Assembly: GCA_009746045.1 (NCBI GenBank)
Contig: RPFO01000715.1
Coordinates: 409,449 to 473,448, forward strand
Source of the DNA: Mesostigma viride
Lineage: Eukaryota > Streptophyta > Mesostigmatophyceae > Mesostigmatales > Mesostigmataceae
Reading direction: 5' to 3'
DNA length: 64,000 nt
The translations under genes were made by a program, and so were the position numbers. Below, piece by piece: positions 23,830 to 34,543 of the stretch (the first letter of the stretch is position 1; the number at the start of each line of letters is the position of its first letter). The notes beneath the pieces are model-generated. The model was not told the DNA's origin, searched no databases, and was given only the letters and a program-made list of their open reading frames with translations.

Positions 23830-26800
23830 ATGGAGGAACAAGGCCTTGACGACTTCCTCATGGAGGGATGGGCGGATGAGTACCGAACTGGGCCTGAGGC
23901 AGCTATGGAATTCGCCAGGAATTTCGATGCTGCTGCAAACAGAGTACATTTGGAGACGCCTTTATACCCAGGATCTAACGTTCCAGCTGTTGTGGCGGCC
24001 CTACAATTGCTAACGCAATGGGGCCAAGGAGGTTGTACTCGGAAGTTCGCAGACGCACAGCTGGCCCTTTTTAGTTCTCTCCTACCACCTGGCAATGTCT
24101 TGCCGGCTTCTGTTGAGGCGGCTAGACGCCTGTTGCGAGACTTGGGCTTGACGTATAAAGTATACGATGCTTGCAAGTGTGACGATTATGTTTACAAAGA
24201 TAAGGATCTCCAGCAGTGCCCAAAGTGCGCCGAACCTCGTTATGAGATATACACAGACACAGACGGCATGGTGATTAATACGAGGAAGCCCTATCGGCAA
24301 GTCAGAGTTTTTTCTTTGCTGGACAGGGTTCGGGGCTGGTTCAGAATGGAGAAGATGTCAATGGCACTGAGGTATGCAGGAGAGAAAGAAAACAAGGATG
24401 CAGATTCGCCGACGCGGACTGTCGACGGAGTCAAAGGTTCGTAATCCATAGCCTCTACATCTGGCCATTGCTTGTTTTTTTTTTATCTTTGCTTGCCGAT
24501 AGAGTTACACAACGCCGCGTTACTTTGGTATGTAGAGCTAGAACGTTAGTAACCCTGAATCTTGCTATTGAATCTTGCCTGGCAAGGTCAGTGTCGTGTT
24601 AAGTGATGTATCTGTATTTCTTACCGTTGCTTCAATGCATTCTTGTGGTTTGTTCTTTCCTTGCCTGTTTCTTTTTGCAGACTGTCCGGCTGTACAACAT
24701 GTAAAAAATCTTTACCCGCAGTTTCGTACTGAGCTGCGTAATCTTATATTCGGGATGGCGGTTGACGGAGTGTGTCCGCGTAGCTTTATGGGAAACTATT
24801 CTTGCTGGCCAGCTTTTATGGCTTGCTACAATTTACCTGAGTGGGTATTTGTCAACAAGAACTTCTCACCTATGGTTCTGCTGATAAGTGCCGCCAAGGG
24901 CAAGGCTCCAAAAAGAATGCAGGTGTACTGGGAGTTGGCGGTTGATGAGCTTGTGGCGATGTGGAATGGTTTTTATGTATGCGACATCGTGGATGACCAG
25001 GGCGGCCAGTTACAACCTGTGCGCCTGCAGGCGCTCCTACTGTGGGTAATCCACGACTACCCAGCTTTTGCAAAGTCACTAAACATCCCAGATGCTGGAT
25101 ACTGCGGCTGCATGTTACATGGGCCAGAATGGGAAGCAACTTTTTTTTCCAATGGGAAGCTTGTGTACTTAGGGCACTCTACGCTTTTGAAGGAAGGTGA
25201 CCCTGCGCGACCATCCGGGACTGGAGCTGCCCCTCCAGAAATGGATTATGATGGGTACCTGAAATATTGTCGGGAAGAGTTGGGGGTGCAACCTGAAATA
25301 TTCGGCAAGCTGCCGTACTGGACCAAGCTGTTAATTCGACATCTGGTGGATGAATTTCACCTTGGCCCGAACTGCCTGCTCCGGATACTCAACTGCACCA
25401 GCGGTAAGTAGCACGCGACAGTGTTCTTTTTTTTTCTAGTGTGCAGTTTGTAAACTTTGTCATATGCAAGGGACAAATTTTTGTTACATACTTGTTGATT
25501 GATTATTGATTGTGCGTTTCGTTGATATTGTGTTGTCCTTTGTGGCCTTTTTTATTATGTGCAGGGAAAGCTCATACCGCTGCTGTTCGAGCAAGGCTGC
25601 AACAACTGGGCCTTAATCAGGAGCTCTGGGTTACCACGGAAGAGGTGGAGAAAGTGGCGAAGAACGGTGTCCGGACAATAAGCATTAAAAAAAACTCTCG
25701 ACATCCACCCTGTCAACTCACGTCGGAGGAGAAAGCGGCCACCCGTGGTATGTCTGTGCATGGATGTGTATATGCTTTTTTATTGGAATTGGTTTGGATG
25801 TTGTTTGTTGGTATTTTATATAAGTGTTTCATGTTGTCATCTGCCAAGATTGCTTAATTGCTGTGTTGGTCCATAGATCCCATGACGTAGTCCACTGTCA
25901 TTAGAGGTTTCTGTGTACCACATCAAACCAAGTGCCCTTGTTAGGGTAAACATGTTGCTTGTAAGACTTCCTTTCATTTTTTCAATAACTATTTATGGGG
26001 TTAGTGTCAGGATTTGCCGGAGCATTTGGGCTGACAGTGTTTGGCCACTCTGAGAATTCGCCTCTGACATAATTTTCTAATCAAATTGTCAATGTGATCG
26101 TTTACATCTGTGTATCATACCATGTTTCTGTTGAATGCAGAGGTGGAAAAGGCGTTCGACCGCCTCCCAGACTATGTGCCTGGGCGGTACCACGGACTAG
26201 CCGCTGACGGGAAAAGCGATGAGACGATGAAAACAAGTGACAAGAACAAGTACCTGTGTCTGTTGTTGCCGGTCGTGTTGCGCAATCGTTTGCATCCGGA
26301 TGCCCGCGCGGCATTTGTCCAGCTGTCTGTGGCCTTTAATGCTGTATTTTCAGCAAGGTGTCTCACTCAATCGCAGTTAGTCGAAGTGGGCGAAATGATG
26401 GTGCGTGCGGTGGTAGCATTAGAGTGTGTTATGCCAGCGTCAGAAATGTCAAGATCAGTCCATGCTGCATCTCACTTGGCGGAACAGATCCGGTATGCTG
26501 GCCTGCCTGATGGCAGGAGCATGACATGGGGTGAGCGCCAGATGGCGGTGATTACTTCTGGGCCATTGTCAAACAAGAACGTGGAATGCTCCATGGGAAC
26601 TTCTTCATGGACTTCGAGGCATTAAACATCCTGAGCTACTTCACGCGCCAGACTGTGTGGGTAAGTTTTTTAAACAAACTTCGTGTTTGCTTGGCTGCAT
26701 GCACATTTCCCATGTTTCAGCGAGTGTTTCTAGCAGGTTAAGTGTATGCAAAACATGTACTTACGTTCTTTTTTTTCTATTTGGTTCATGTGTTTTTTTT

Positions 26801-28472
26801 TTCAGGGTCAAGGCTTCCCGTCTGTGTGGGACATTCTGGAAACTGATCCGTCCAAGTGTATTCTGCCGAGCAAGCGCTTTCGTCAACAAGCATATACTCT
26901 CTCTGAGGTCGAGCAGCTTGAGGCCTTACAACTGCTGCTGGAATTCGCACTTCAGCATGCAACATACGAGCCCGGATATGGAATTGAATTCTGGTGAGTT
27001 TCTTGTAGAAACCGATGCTACATTTGTACACCCTCGCATTGGTAATTTTAATTCAGTTCAGCCGAAAGGAGGGTGTAATCTTGCAACGCATGTACATAGG
27101 ATTATCATATGTTTCCTGCATTCTTCTGATTTGCTTACTCGTGCTTAATGTGGTTGATTTTCTAGATTTCACAGTGACATTCTTATGTCCTTGTCTACAC
27201 GCAATATCTGGTTGTGCATGCAATGATGAAGATGCTTTTTTTCACTATGTTGATAATTTATGAAGTGGGACAACTATGTTTAATTGTATGTTTAATTGAT
27301 TTTGCAATGTGATGTACGCCTTTGTCACTTGCAGGCGTCGGCTCGTTCACGTTGGCAACCTGGCGTGGTTGAAGCAATGGATCACGCAAAACCAGGAGCC
27401 ACGCCTCCCCACGATGATTACGGCGGCGGTGTGTGGCATGGAGCCTGCTTGTGACGAGCATGACTCAATCCACATCAATGGCAGCAATTACCGAACTGCA
27501 GTCGCCGACCTTCGACAAACTGTTCGCCATCGCAACTCAGGAGTAATGGTTTATGGTAAAGAGGGGGTTAGGTATGGCCGCATCACACACATTCTGCATA
27601 GTTTCCTCCGTGCCCCGACGGAAGGATGGAGTAGGCAAGTTCTTTTAAAGGTCGCTCTGTTTGATGTCGGTTCTGTGAAAGAGCTCCCTTTAGAGGGATT
27701 GACGCTTATACCTTTAGGGGAGCGAGCGCCCAAGCAGGATGCTTTAGTCCTTCCCGGGAGTGTATGTTCAGTTGGTTTTGTAGTTGATCCAGAGTATGCA
27801 CCTGAGATAGCCATCGTGCACTGTAAATTGCCGTGGCAAATGGTAAAGGAAACGTGTAGTGCAGCCCAGCATGTATTATCCCGTGCTGCAGGTGCTCAGC
27901 TGAGAACCACAGACGTGTATGCTGATATGAACCTGCAGCGCAAGGTGACACTGTGTGTTAAGCGAAGAGACATGACAACACGAGGTCGTTCACAAGGTAA
28001 TCGCACTGCACCCATAGATCCACAAGCAACCACTGCACGCATGGCTGCGGAGCCACAAGCAACCACTGCACCTAATCGCTCACGTGGCAAGCGCACTGTT
28101 GGCACATTGGTAGAGCCACAAGCAACCACTGCACCAAGTCGCTCACGTGGCAAGCGCACTGTTGGCACATTGGTAGAACCACAAGCAACCACTGCACCAA
28201 GCCGCTCGCGTGGCAAGCGCACTGCGGACACATTGGTAGAAACACACACAGCCGCTGCACCAAACCGCTCGCGTGGCAAGAGCATTGCTGGCAAGTCCAT
28301 GGCAGCGGCTAGTGGCAGCGCATCAAGCCCTGATGACATTGCTAGTGATTTGTCGCTGAGCAGCGACGGTGAGGCATGCATTCCCACACAAAGGAGAAGT
28401 GAGAGGCAACGTGTGGTAGTAAATTATGCGGACTCTGACAGTGCTGCATACACTGATGAGGAGTGGGATTGA
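23830..28472 (+). CDS. CACTA transposase (tnp2 family), six exons, one apparent frameshift
   Basis: Exons: 23830-24436, 24681-25403, 25565-25747, 26141-26660, 26806-26993 and 27335-28472; all junctions are GT-AG. The start has ACCATGG context. Residues 115-133 hold C-x-C...C-x2-C (ACKCDDY...CPKC), the Cys motif before tnp2 domains. Exon 2 is the tnp2 core: AVDGV (candidate catalytic D231), WPAFMACYNLPEW, and LWVIHDYPAF (candidate D328). Exon 4 has KYLCLLLPVVLRNRL and continues in another frame as DYFWAIVKQERGMLHGNFFMDFEA, so one base is gained or lost near 26528 (GGGG). The last exon ends in a basic tail with about four repeats of PQATTAPSRSRGKRTVGT and an acidic end. This would be the DDE transposase that mobilises the element. 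With the frameshift it may be inactive unless that is a sequence error. Confidence 0.9.
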
Positions 28473-28639
28473 TTATATTCCTAATATAATGTAATGATGG
28501 ATTGATGTAACTTGTTGTGTGCTTGTCACACTTATATTTATTTATTTCCAATGAACATGTGTGTCAACTGCATCATTTCTGCATCCACATATATGCATAA
28601 GTGTCCTGTCTTCATGCACTTGAGAGTTCTCAAGTGTCA

Positions 28640-29020
28640 TGCTCAGTGTCCTGATTTTCCTGATTTTTTGTGCCATGCTAAGTGTCCTGATTTTCCTGAT
28701 TTTTTGTGCTGTTAAGTGTCCTGATTTTCCTGATTTTTTCTGATTCAGCGGGTTTTCTCAGGATCTCAGGATTTCTCAGGATTTTTTTACGAATCTCAGT
28801 GTTTCTCAGTGTTTCGCGAGACGCATCTCAGGCACTTCTCAAGATTCTCAAGAGGAAGTCCTGATATAATATCAGGAATCCTGAGAAAAGTCTCAGGGTT
28901 TCTCAGGATTTCTCCTGATATCCTGAGAAAAAATCAGGAAATCTCAGGAAACCCTGAGAAAATCTCAGGAATCCTGAGAAAAATCTCAGGAAATCTCAGG
29001 ATCCTGAGAAAAATCTCAGA
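28640..29020. repeat. CACTA right subterminal repeats
   Basis: Dense copies of CTCAGGATTTCTCAGGA and AATCCTGAGAAA words in both orientations, mirroring the left end, plus three copies of a TAAGTGTCCTGATTTTCCTG-type unit at 28640-28740. Confidence 0.85.
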
Positions 29021-30049
29021 ACCCGACTTCCTAGTGATGCGGGCTGCAGCAAAATGAGTCGACGTGCAGGGCATGCAGCTTGATGAAGGCATAGCATGAC
29101 GTTTGCATGCATGCCATGCGAGGGCTCTTCAATGGTGGCCAGTGGGCTCTCCATGTGTTATTGATGTGTGTTATAGATAGACGAATAAACTGGCATTCTT
29201 ATGCTTTCACATGTCACTTGGTGATTTTACGATGGCTAGTTGCTGGATGTCTCGTTCTCATTGATGTGTATATCATTATACACAGTGGTACCAAGTTTAA
29301 GCTCACTAGGACCTCAGTTGCTTGCTTGGAGGTGTGCACTTTCTAGGAAGTGCGAGTTGTTGGCTGCTGGCACACGTCACAGTTTTTTCGCCATCTGATG
29401 TGCAATCTCAGTAAAACTTGGGAGACTTGTGTAGCATGGTGCAGCATAACTGCCTGCCAGATTTCAAGCCAAACTGAGATCATTCCCACCACCTACGGTG
29501 TAATGAATGTCTTAATTTGGCATCGCGGTGACATGTGACAGCAGAATATTGTCATTAACTGCCATTAATTGTAAGATGCAAGTTCCTAGTTAGGCTTCAT
29601 ACTTCACAAATGATGTGTTTAACAATTTCTAGGTGAATCTAAGCTCATTTGCATTAATGGAGGCATCAACTTGTTAATAAAATGCCTAAAATAGGCTTTG
29701 TGTGACGTTTGACAGCATAATTGCTTTCCAAACCGTGTCTAACTCGGGTGCAATTTGGTAGGTAAGCTAAATGTGATGTAAATAAGTTATCTACCCATTT
29801 ACAGGTCAAGCAGACATGATTTGTGATGTTTGTGCAATTAATAATGAATAAAATTGGCATTTTTTGCGTTTTTAATGCTTTTCGACGTCACCGTTCAGTA
29901 AGCACCATGTAACCAGCCAAGGTGCAACTTGGCACATTAAAACTAGGTATCATAAGGAAGCTTGCCACCAAGTTTGACCATAATCTGAATATAACTGCAG
30001 CTAGGAGGAGTAAGATGGGTGTTTTTTGGCACTTTCAGACCGTTGTGGC

Positions 30050-30510
30050 CTTAGCTTTTGTATATCGGCACGTTGATCTTCCCTAGCTCACCATGACAGG
30101 CTCCCCCTTCGCTGGGTATAGCTTGATAGATCATGATTCATGGGGGTGCAGGTGCCCTGGCTGGTGCACCTCGAGCAAGTGTCGCTTACATTCCCACCCT
30201 TGCAGGAAGTAGCTTAGAATGTATTAAAAGCCATATGCCCCTTCTATGGGATATTAATTAATTAATTAATTAGGAACATAACTCCGTTGGGAGTATATGT
30301 AGCACATAGCCCTGAGAAGGGGCATATGAGCCTATAATACATTCTAAGCTACTTCCTGCAAGGGTGGGAATGTAAACAACACTTGCTCTAGGTGCACCAG
30401 GGCACCCGCACCCTCATGGTCTATCACGCTATGCCCGGGTAAGGGGGGAGCATGCCTGTGAGGGGGAAGATCATCATGGCTATACAAGAGCTATGGCATG
30501 GCTTCTCAGC
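30050..30510. repeat. Large inverted repeat formed by half-LINE UTRs in opposite orientation
   Basis: The 3' UTR of X (30050-30243, plus) and of Y (30312-30505, minus) face each other, giving arms of about 190 bp around the Y tail. It is a by-product of Y inserting near the end of X. Confidence 0.8.
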
Positions 30511-32282
30511 AGAGAGTGACTCCCTGCATGGGCACAACATTACTAAATAAGCCACGAGCCACGAGGTAGCCATGGCTGACGGCGGAGCTCATAACTTTCA
30601 CGTTTGAGCACCGAATTTAGCCGTGAATATCACAATCGACGCGTCTTTTTATGACGCACATGCTGATATAATTTTCCGACGCTATTACGCAATATACGAT
30701 GAGCAAACGCCTCTCGACGCAACGCAGCCTGGCGGCTGCGCTTAGCAATGAAAATACGTCTGCAGCCCCGGCTGCAGCTTCGCCAACCGGTCCAGAAGGC
30801 AGCGGCGCCACTAGCCAAGCTCTAGTGGTCGCCCAGCCCCCTCTGGCCGCCTCGCCAGCAGCGTCGCCTGAACCCAAGCGCAGTCGCCCTGCCGAGCCGA
30901 CCTGGGAGGAGTTCGACTTTGACGCCAGCCAGCCCGGCTTTTTTGACAAGCTCAACCCCGACAAGATCCTGAGCTACGTGTTTTTCGGATCGTATGCCTC
31001 GCTTCTCGAGATGTGCAAGCAACTCTTCCATCAGGGCCGCCTCACCGATGCTTTCCAGAGACGCACCCATCCAGAGACGCACAACTTCGACCACATCCTC
31101 AAATGCCGCCGCCCCCACCTTCAGATTCGCGTCCTTTTCTCCCTCCTCGGCCGCTCCCTCGAGGAGCTTTGGCCCCCAAAGCCCCTCACCACCACCTTAA
31201 CCGAATCCTCCATCCGCTCACTCCTCAAGGAGGCCCTCGAGCAGCACGTGGCCCCCATCGCAGCAGATGTGGCGGTCATGGGCAGCACGTTGGCTGCCGA
31301 GCTCCCCCTCCTCTCCACCGCCACCTCCACCATCTCCACCGCCACCTCCACCCTCCTCGCCTCCTCCACCGCCACCCCCTCCACCTCCGACGCCATCACC
31401 GCCCAGCTCCGTGACATCGACCAGCGTCTTAAGGACAACGCCATTGCTATCGAGGTTCTGCAGAATACCGCAGGCCTCACCGCCCAGGCGGTGAAGGACA
31501 TTGCCGCCAAGCCCGCCTCGGCTGGCCTGGCCGGCGATGCTCCTCCCATCACCACCTGGGCGGACATGCTTAAGCAACATACCACCTCCACCACCTCCGC
31601 CGTCGCAGCCCAGCTTCAACGGCAGACGCTTGACCTCCGCGAGGAGGCCGAGCTCGCCAAGCGCAGCCTCAACGTCATTGTCAAGAACTTCAAGATGGAG
31701 GAAGGTGAGAATTCCGAGAAGCTTTTGCGTGCGTTTGAGAGAGAAATCCTTGGTCGCATGGGCCTTAACGGTGAGATCGAGCTGGCTGCCCACCGCCTTC
31801 CCCGCGCGCGGGTAAGGCAGGGCCGCCCCCGCTCCTCCTCACCTTTAAGACCCCGGCGGACAAGATTTCTTTTCTCAGACGCCGCAAGCGGCTCGAGAAG
31901 ACTCTCTTCACCCTTGATGACGACTTGACCCTGGCGCAGCAACAACGGCGACGGGAGCTATGGCCGGCCTACCTCCAGCTCCGGCAGACCAAGGCGGGGC
32001 AGCCGGTGTACTGGAAGGGGGCGGCCATCTACGTCGGCCACAAGCCCTGGCAGGCGACCCCCCCCCCCCCGCGGCCCCAGCGACTCCAGACGCCCCAGCT
32101 TAGGGGAATACAGCAGTAGTAGTGCAGAATAGATAGACCGTGGCCATGTACATGTACGCCTCCTAGAGGCACTATCCCAGCTAAGCCCCGCGCTTTATTT
32201 AATCATGTACATGTGTGCCTATGATGTGCCACACTCCAGACGATGCCTAGCCTTATTTAGTAATGTTGTGCCTATGGGATAT
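30244..32282 (-). mobile_element. Half-LINE Y: twin-primed (inverted) copy with 11-bp TSD
   Basis: CTATGGGATAT at 30244-30254 and 32272-32282 brackets the insert 30255-32271. Its left part (30255-30556) is a minus-strand 3' UTR with hairpin and TTAA tail. The remainder (about 30557-32271) is the preceding part of the same element on the plus strand, with ORF1. The junction shares the segment GCTTATTTAGTAATGTTGTG (30534-30556 on minus; about 32250-32271 on plus). A 5' segment inverted relative to the 3' segment inside a single TSD is the twin-priming structure known from L1. Confidence 0.8.
30699..32118 (+). pseudogene. Half-LINE Y ORF1, nearly complete, one frameshift
   Basis: The frame opens at 30699 with an Ala/Pro-rich N-terminus. 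A conserved block follows (WEEFDFDASQPGFFDKLNPD), then a Ser/Thr/Ala linker and a coiled-coil stretch around LKDNAIAIEVLQ and EEAELAKRS. The RRM-like domain starts SLNVIVKNF. Near 31830 the frame shifts by one to LLLTFKTPADKISFLRRRKR...QQQRRRELWPAYL...YWKGAAIYVGHKPWQ, stop at 32118. This is the longest copy of this ORF1 here (about 470 residues if repaired). It resembles LINE ORF1 RNA-binding proteins, with no RT attached. Confidence 0.72.
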
Positions 32283-32345
32283 GTGCTACATTTACTCCCA
32301 ACGGAGTTATGTTCCTAATTAATTAATTAATTAATGGCCATCGGC

Positions 32346-33870
32346 TTCCCCGCTGGGACCACCCCTGGCCCACCCACCCGGCCTCCTCCTGCTGGGGTGG
32401 CAGCCCTGTCCCCCGGCGACTCGATCGCTTCACTTGAGCTACTTGGCAGCTGGCTCCCCTCCACGACCTACGACATCAACACCCGCATTGGCCAGGCCTG
32501 GGCGGCCCTCCGGCGCCTCGACAGGTTCTGGACATGTCGCTACCTGAGTGAGAGGCGGCTGCGGCGCAAGTGCATTCTGTTCAAGGCCCTTCTTGTACTC
32601 AGTATCCTCCTTTACAGCTGCGAGGCGTGGACCCTGCTGGACAAGGCGCTGAGCAAGCAGCTTGACGGCACAGTCACTCGAATGCTCCGTCACATCCTCG
32701 GCGTCCGGCCGTCCGCTACCCGCAAGAGCGCCGCACCCGCGGGCCGAGCTCTACTACGAGGGCTCTTCCTCTTGTCACCCATACCATCCGACACAGCGCC
32801 GTCCGTCTCCTCTTCAGTGCCGGCCATCTTGCCCGCACAGACCAGGTGAATACCGATGTGGGCCCTGCGGGCGGGCTTAGGACTGGCCAACCAGGTAAGC
32901 ACATCCTCCCGCTATTGCCGGCAGGGTCCCTTTGTTGTCCCGCCCTCGTGCGCAACCCACCGGCACTACTGGCAAACTTGCGCGCACGGCCCGCCCGCAC
33001 CGACGCGGCGCGACCCGAACCTATGTGACACAATTTTGCTTGACGGAGGATGCAGGGCTTTTGGGATTATCTGTACTCCGCGCCCGCATGATTAAAATTA
33101 AATTAAATTAGATTATAACATGCCTCCGTTGGGAGGTCATGTAGCACATATTCCATGTTGGGTGGGTGGAGGTGGGACTAGAAGCCGCGTAATCGACCTA
33201 ACCTAACTCTAAGCTATCTAGTCTAGAAAATCCTAACTACGCTACTCAGCAAAACGCCCCTTCCTCTTGGGGGGGGGGGGTGGCTTGCCCACAGGGGCTG
33301 GCGTGTGAGCCTGGACAATCTTCTGCCACCTCTTCTTGTTCTGCATGGCAGTCCAAAGAAGGGAGAGGGAGTGGATGCGGTGTTCAAATTGGGCTGGGAC
33401 CACTAGGTTGGCCATCAAACTTCGGATGTAGTTCATGGCAGGCTTACCTACTAGCTTCCTGGGAATGTCCTTGGGGCCAGGCCAGGTTGACCAGGATATG
33501 CCGCCCGGGTTGGCCAAGCCGCTGGGGGCCGGCCAGATGAAGGGCGGTATCGACCTGGCTGGTGCGAGCAAGATGTCCTACAAATGCTATCCTACGCTGC
33601 CTAATCTCGTCCGAATGATAGACAAGGAGAAATGGGCTGCCGTCTGCGATAAGCACCTTCCTGTGGGGCCCATGCTCATGTATGTCGGTTTTCTCCCCAC
33701 CGACCCGGCCCACGGCCCATTGGTAGAATGATGCAGGGTAGAAGTCCTCAGGTGGAGTTTATTATTGCCCCTGAGGATAACCGGCGCTACACCGACTACT
33801 GCCCGGCTCCTCTGCCATTACAGTAGACGGGACAGCTGGCAGATGAGGATTAAATGTCATCCCCCTCTAG
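32346..33870 (+). pseudogene. T-LINE W ORF2 C-terminal part, split by an H-LINE
   Basis: The frame 32334-32846 reads LELLGSWLP, NTRIGQAW, LFKALLVLSILLYSCEAW and MLRHILGVR, the thumb and C-terminal region of LINE RTs. It continues in another frame with GHLARTDQV. After 33092 it is interrupted by an H-LINE and resumes at 33620 with DKEKWAAVC. A TAG at 33868 follows CATCCCCCTC (IPL), as in the intact C-terminus at 8426. Several frameshifts. Confidence 0.75.
33088..33619 (-). mobile_element. H-LINE 3' fragment with 5-bp TSD in W
   Basis: ATGAT at 33088-33092 and 33615-33619 flanks 33093-33614. Read on minus: the C-terminal ORF2 frame 33571-33242 (EFHIRSLSLLWTAMQ-like, ending KRKGRFAE), a 3' UTR, the hairpin CCTCCCAACGGAGG and a TAATTTAATTT-type tail. 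Removing it rejoins W. Confidence 0.85.
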
Positions 33871-34007
33871 TGACTATAAGTATGGTTGGGACATCATGAT
33901 GCAGACGATCATGTTTGTAACTTTCAGTGTGTAATTATTTTTCTAATGAGATTAGCTTAGTACGGCTCCGTGGCAGGCATGCCCATGCGCATGACACACA
34001 AGTACTT

Positions 34008-34543
34008 TAAACAAGAATTAGTACCTTAGGGAGCTAGTGATCCCGTCCGGACTGAGGCCGGCGGGGCGCCGGCGTGGCCGGCCGGGCTGATTCTTGTGTC
34101 AAGTGAAAGGTCTACTCGTGAACGAGTCACGAGTCACGGCTTCACGCCGCGAAGACCTGAGCCTCGCAAAACAAAATAATTCTCTTCTTCGTCACGGGCT
34201 GCTCGAAAGCAAGTTTCCTGCCACGAAGTCTCCGGAGTGGAGCAGTGCACAAACCTTGCTTGGCATGTTATGAAGTGAATGCACGACAGGTAATCGGAAC
34301 AGGTCTGGACACTCATGAACAACAAACGCCTTGAGCTTTGCCAATCTACAAATCAATAATGCGATGAATGCTGGGTAAAAATTTCTACAAAAGGGAGTGC
34401 TGCAGATGAATGTGCGCGGATTAAGTGGGCATTATCTCGACAGCCGCAGTTCGGGAAGTACTGAAGAGCTTCGGTCAAGCCCTGGCCGTAAATCGTTAAA
34501 ACTTGTTAAGTATAGTGAGTTGGACTGTACATGGTGAGCAGAC
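34008..34543 (+). promoter_or_regulatory. Upstream region of the GGCT-like gene
   Basis: 536 bp between the W tail and the start codon at 34544. No gene, TATA box or repeat that I can support; the 5' UTR and promoter should lie here. Confidence 0.35.

Larger units (their letters stand above)
15163..29038 (+). mobile_element. 13.9-kb CACTA/EnSpm transposon
   Basis: The element is 15165-29036. It starts CACTAGGAAGTCGG and ends with the exact reverse complement CCGACTTCCTAGTG, flanked by a 2-bp TSD (AT at 15163-15164 and 29037-29038). Both ends carry subterminal repeats of TCCTGAGAAA/TTTCTCAGGA type. It encodes a tnp2 transposase rightwards (23830-28472) and an accessory gene leftwards (22922-16095). 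Both start from a central region with a 145-bp tandem repeat and palindromes. Excision restores the TE-A frame. Confidence 0.93.
11668..29066 (+). pseudogene. TE-A putative transposase, frameshifted and split by the CACTA element
   Basis: Coding blocks are 11668-12588, about 12917-13500, 13510-14050, 14062-15164 and 29039-29066. The N-terminus (CPRC...CDSC) is a possible zinc ribbon, followed by a conserved region and acidic and basic stretches to 12588. After a probable intron (acceptor near 12916) comes a coiled coil (LKKK region near 13075). A core then follows with VMADAAS, GGDKAYVN and the cysteine cluster CSHQYPCNKCTCPK, then a CPSPHCGKVFH motif, and late HDLVAHIPSQI and FSGEALEHLHH. 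Frames shift at G-runs near 12573 and 14047 and near 13510. After removing the CACTA element the frame ends RMLDHMRAAAK-stop. A DDE/RNase H-type core is inferred from spaced D, D and E residues; the family is not assigned. Confidence 0.6.
11087..30049 (+). mobile_element. TE-A: DNA transposon of unrecognised family
   Basis: Terminal inverted repeats of about 45 bp: the left end starts GCCACAACGGTCCG at 11087. The right end read on the minus strand from 30049 starts GCCACAACGGTCTG, and both continue with GCCAAAAA and CTTACTCC blocks. Net length without the inner CACTA element is about 5.1 kb. It interrupts the 3' UTR of X. No clean TSD is visible; the flanks are too diverged or the ends are palindromic. 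It carries one multi-domain gene (11668-15164 plus 29039-29066). The 0.6 kb before the gene and the 1 kb after it (29070-30005) are AT-richer, with no other gene seen. Confidence 0.7.
10435..32345 (+). mobile_element. Half-LINE X (ORF1-only element), interrupted by TE-A and Y
   Basis: ATGACCATCGGC (10435-10446) and ATGGCCATCGGC (32334-32345) form a 12-bp TSD with one mismatch. X itself is 10447-11086, 30050-30254 and 32283-32333, about 0.9 kb. It is a 5'-truncated copy with the end of an ORF1, a 3' UTR, the CAAC-loop hairpin (ACTCCCAACGGAGT) and a TTAA-type tail. UTR continuity across TE-A is shown by Y, whose intact UTR reads through the same point. Confidence 0.78.
9391..34007 (+). mobile_element. 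T-LINE W, host of the main transposon nest
   Basis: W is a 5'-truncated LINE split into three pieces: about 9391-10446, 32346-33092 and 33620-34007. The first piece encodes reverse transcriptase up to the VGL...ISKKT region. The second continues with LLGSWLPSTTYDINTRIGQAW-like sequence, and the third ends in the acidic C-terminus, 3' UTR and tail. Peeling out X (12-bp TSD), a SINE-like repeat (9-bp TSD) and an H-LINE (5-bp TSD) rejoins the pieces in the order of other LINE ORF2 proteins. W is old: it has several frameshifts and a degenerate active site. Confidence 0.8.

Noticed and set aside
30050-30510. Inverted repeat taken as a MITE or stem-loop gene
   Set aside because: The arms are opposed 3' UTRs of two half-LINE copies, and Y has its own TSD.
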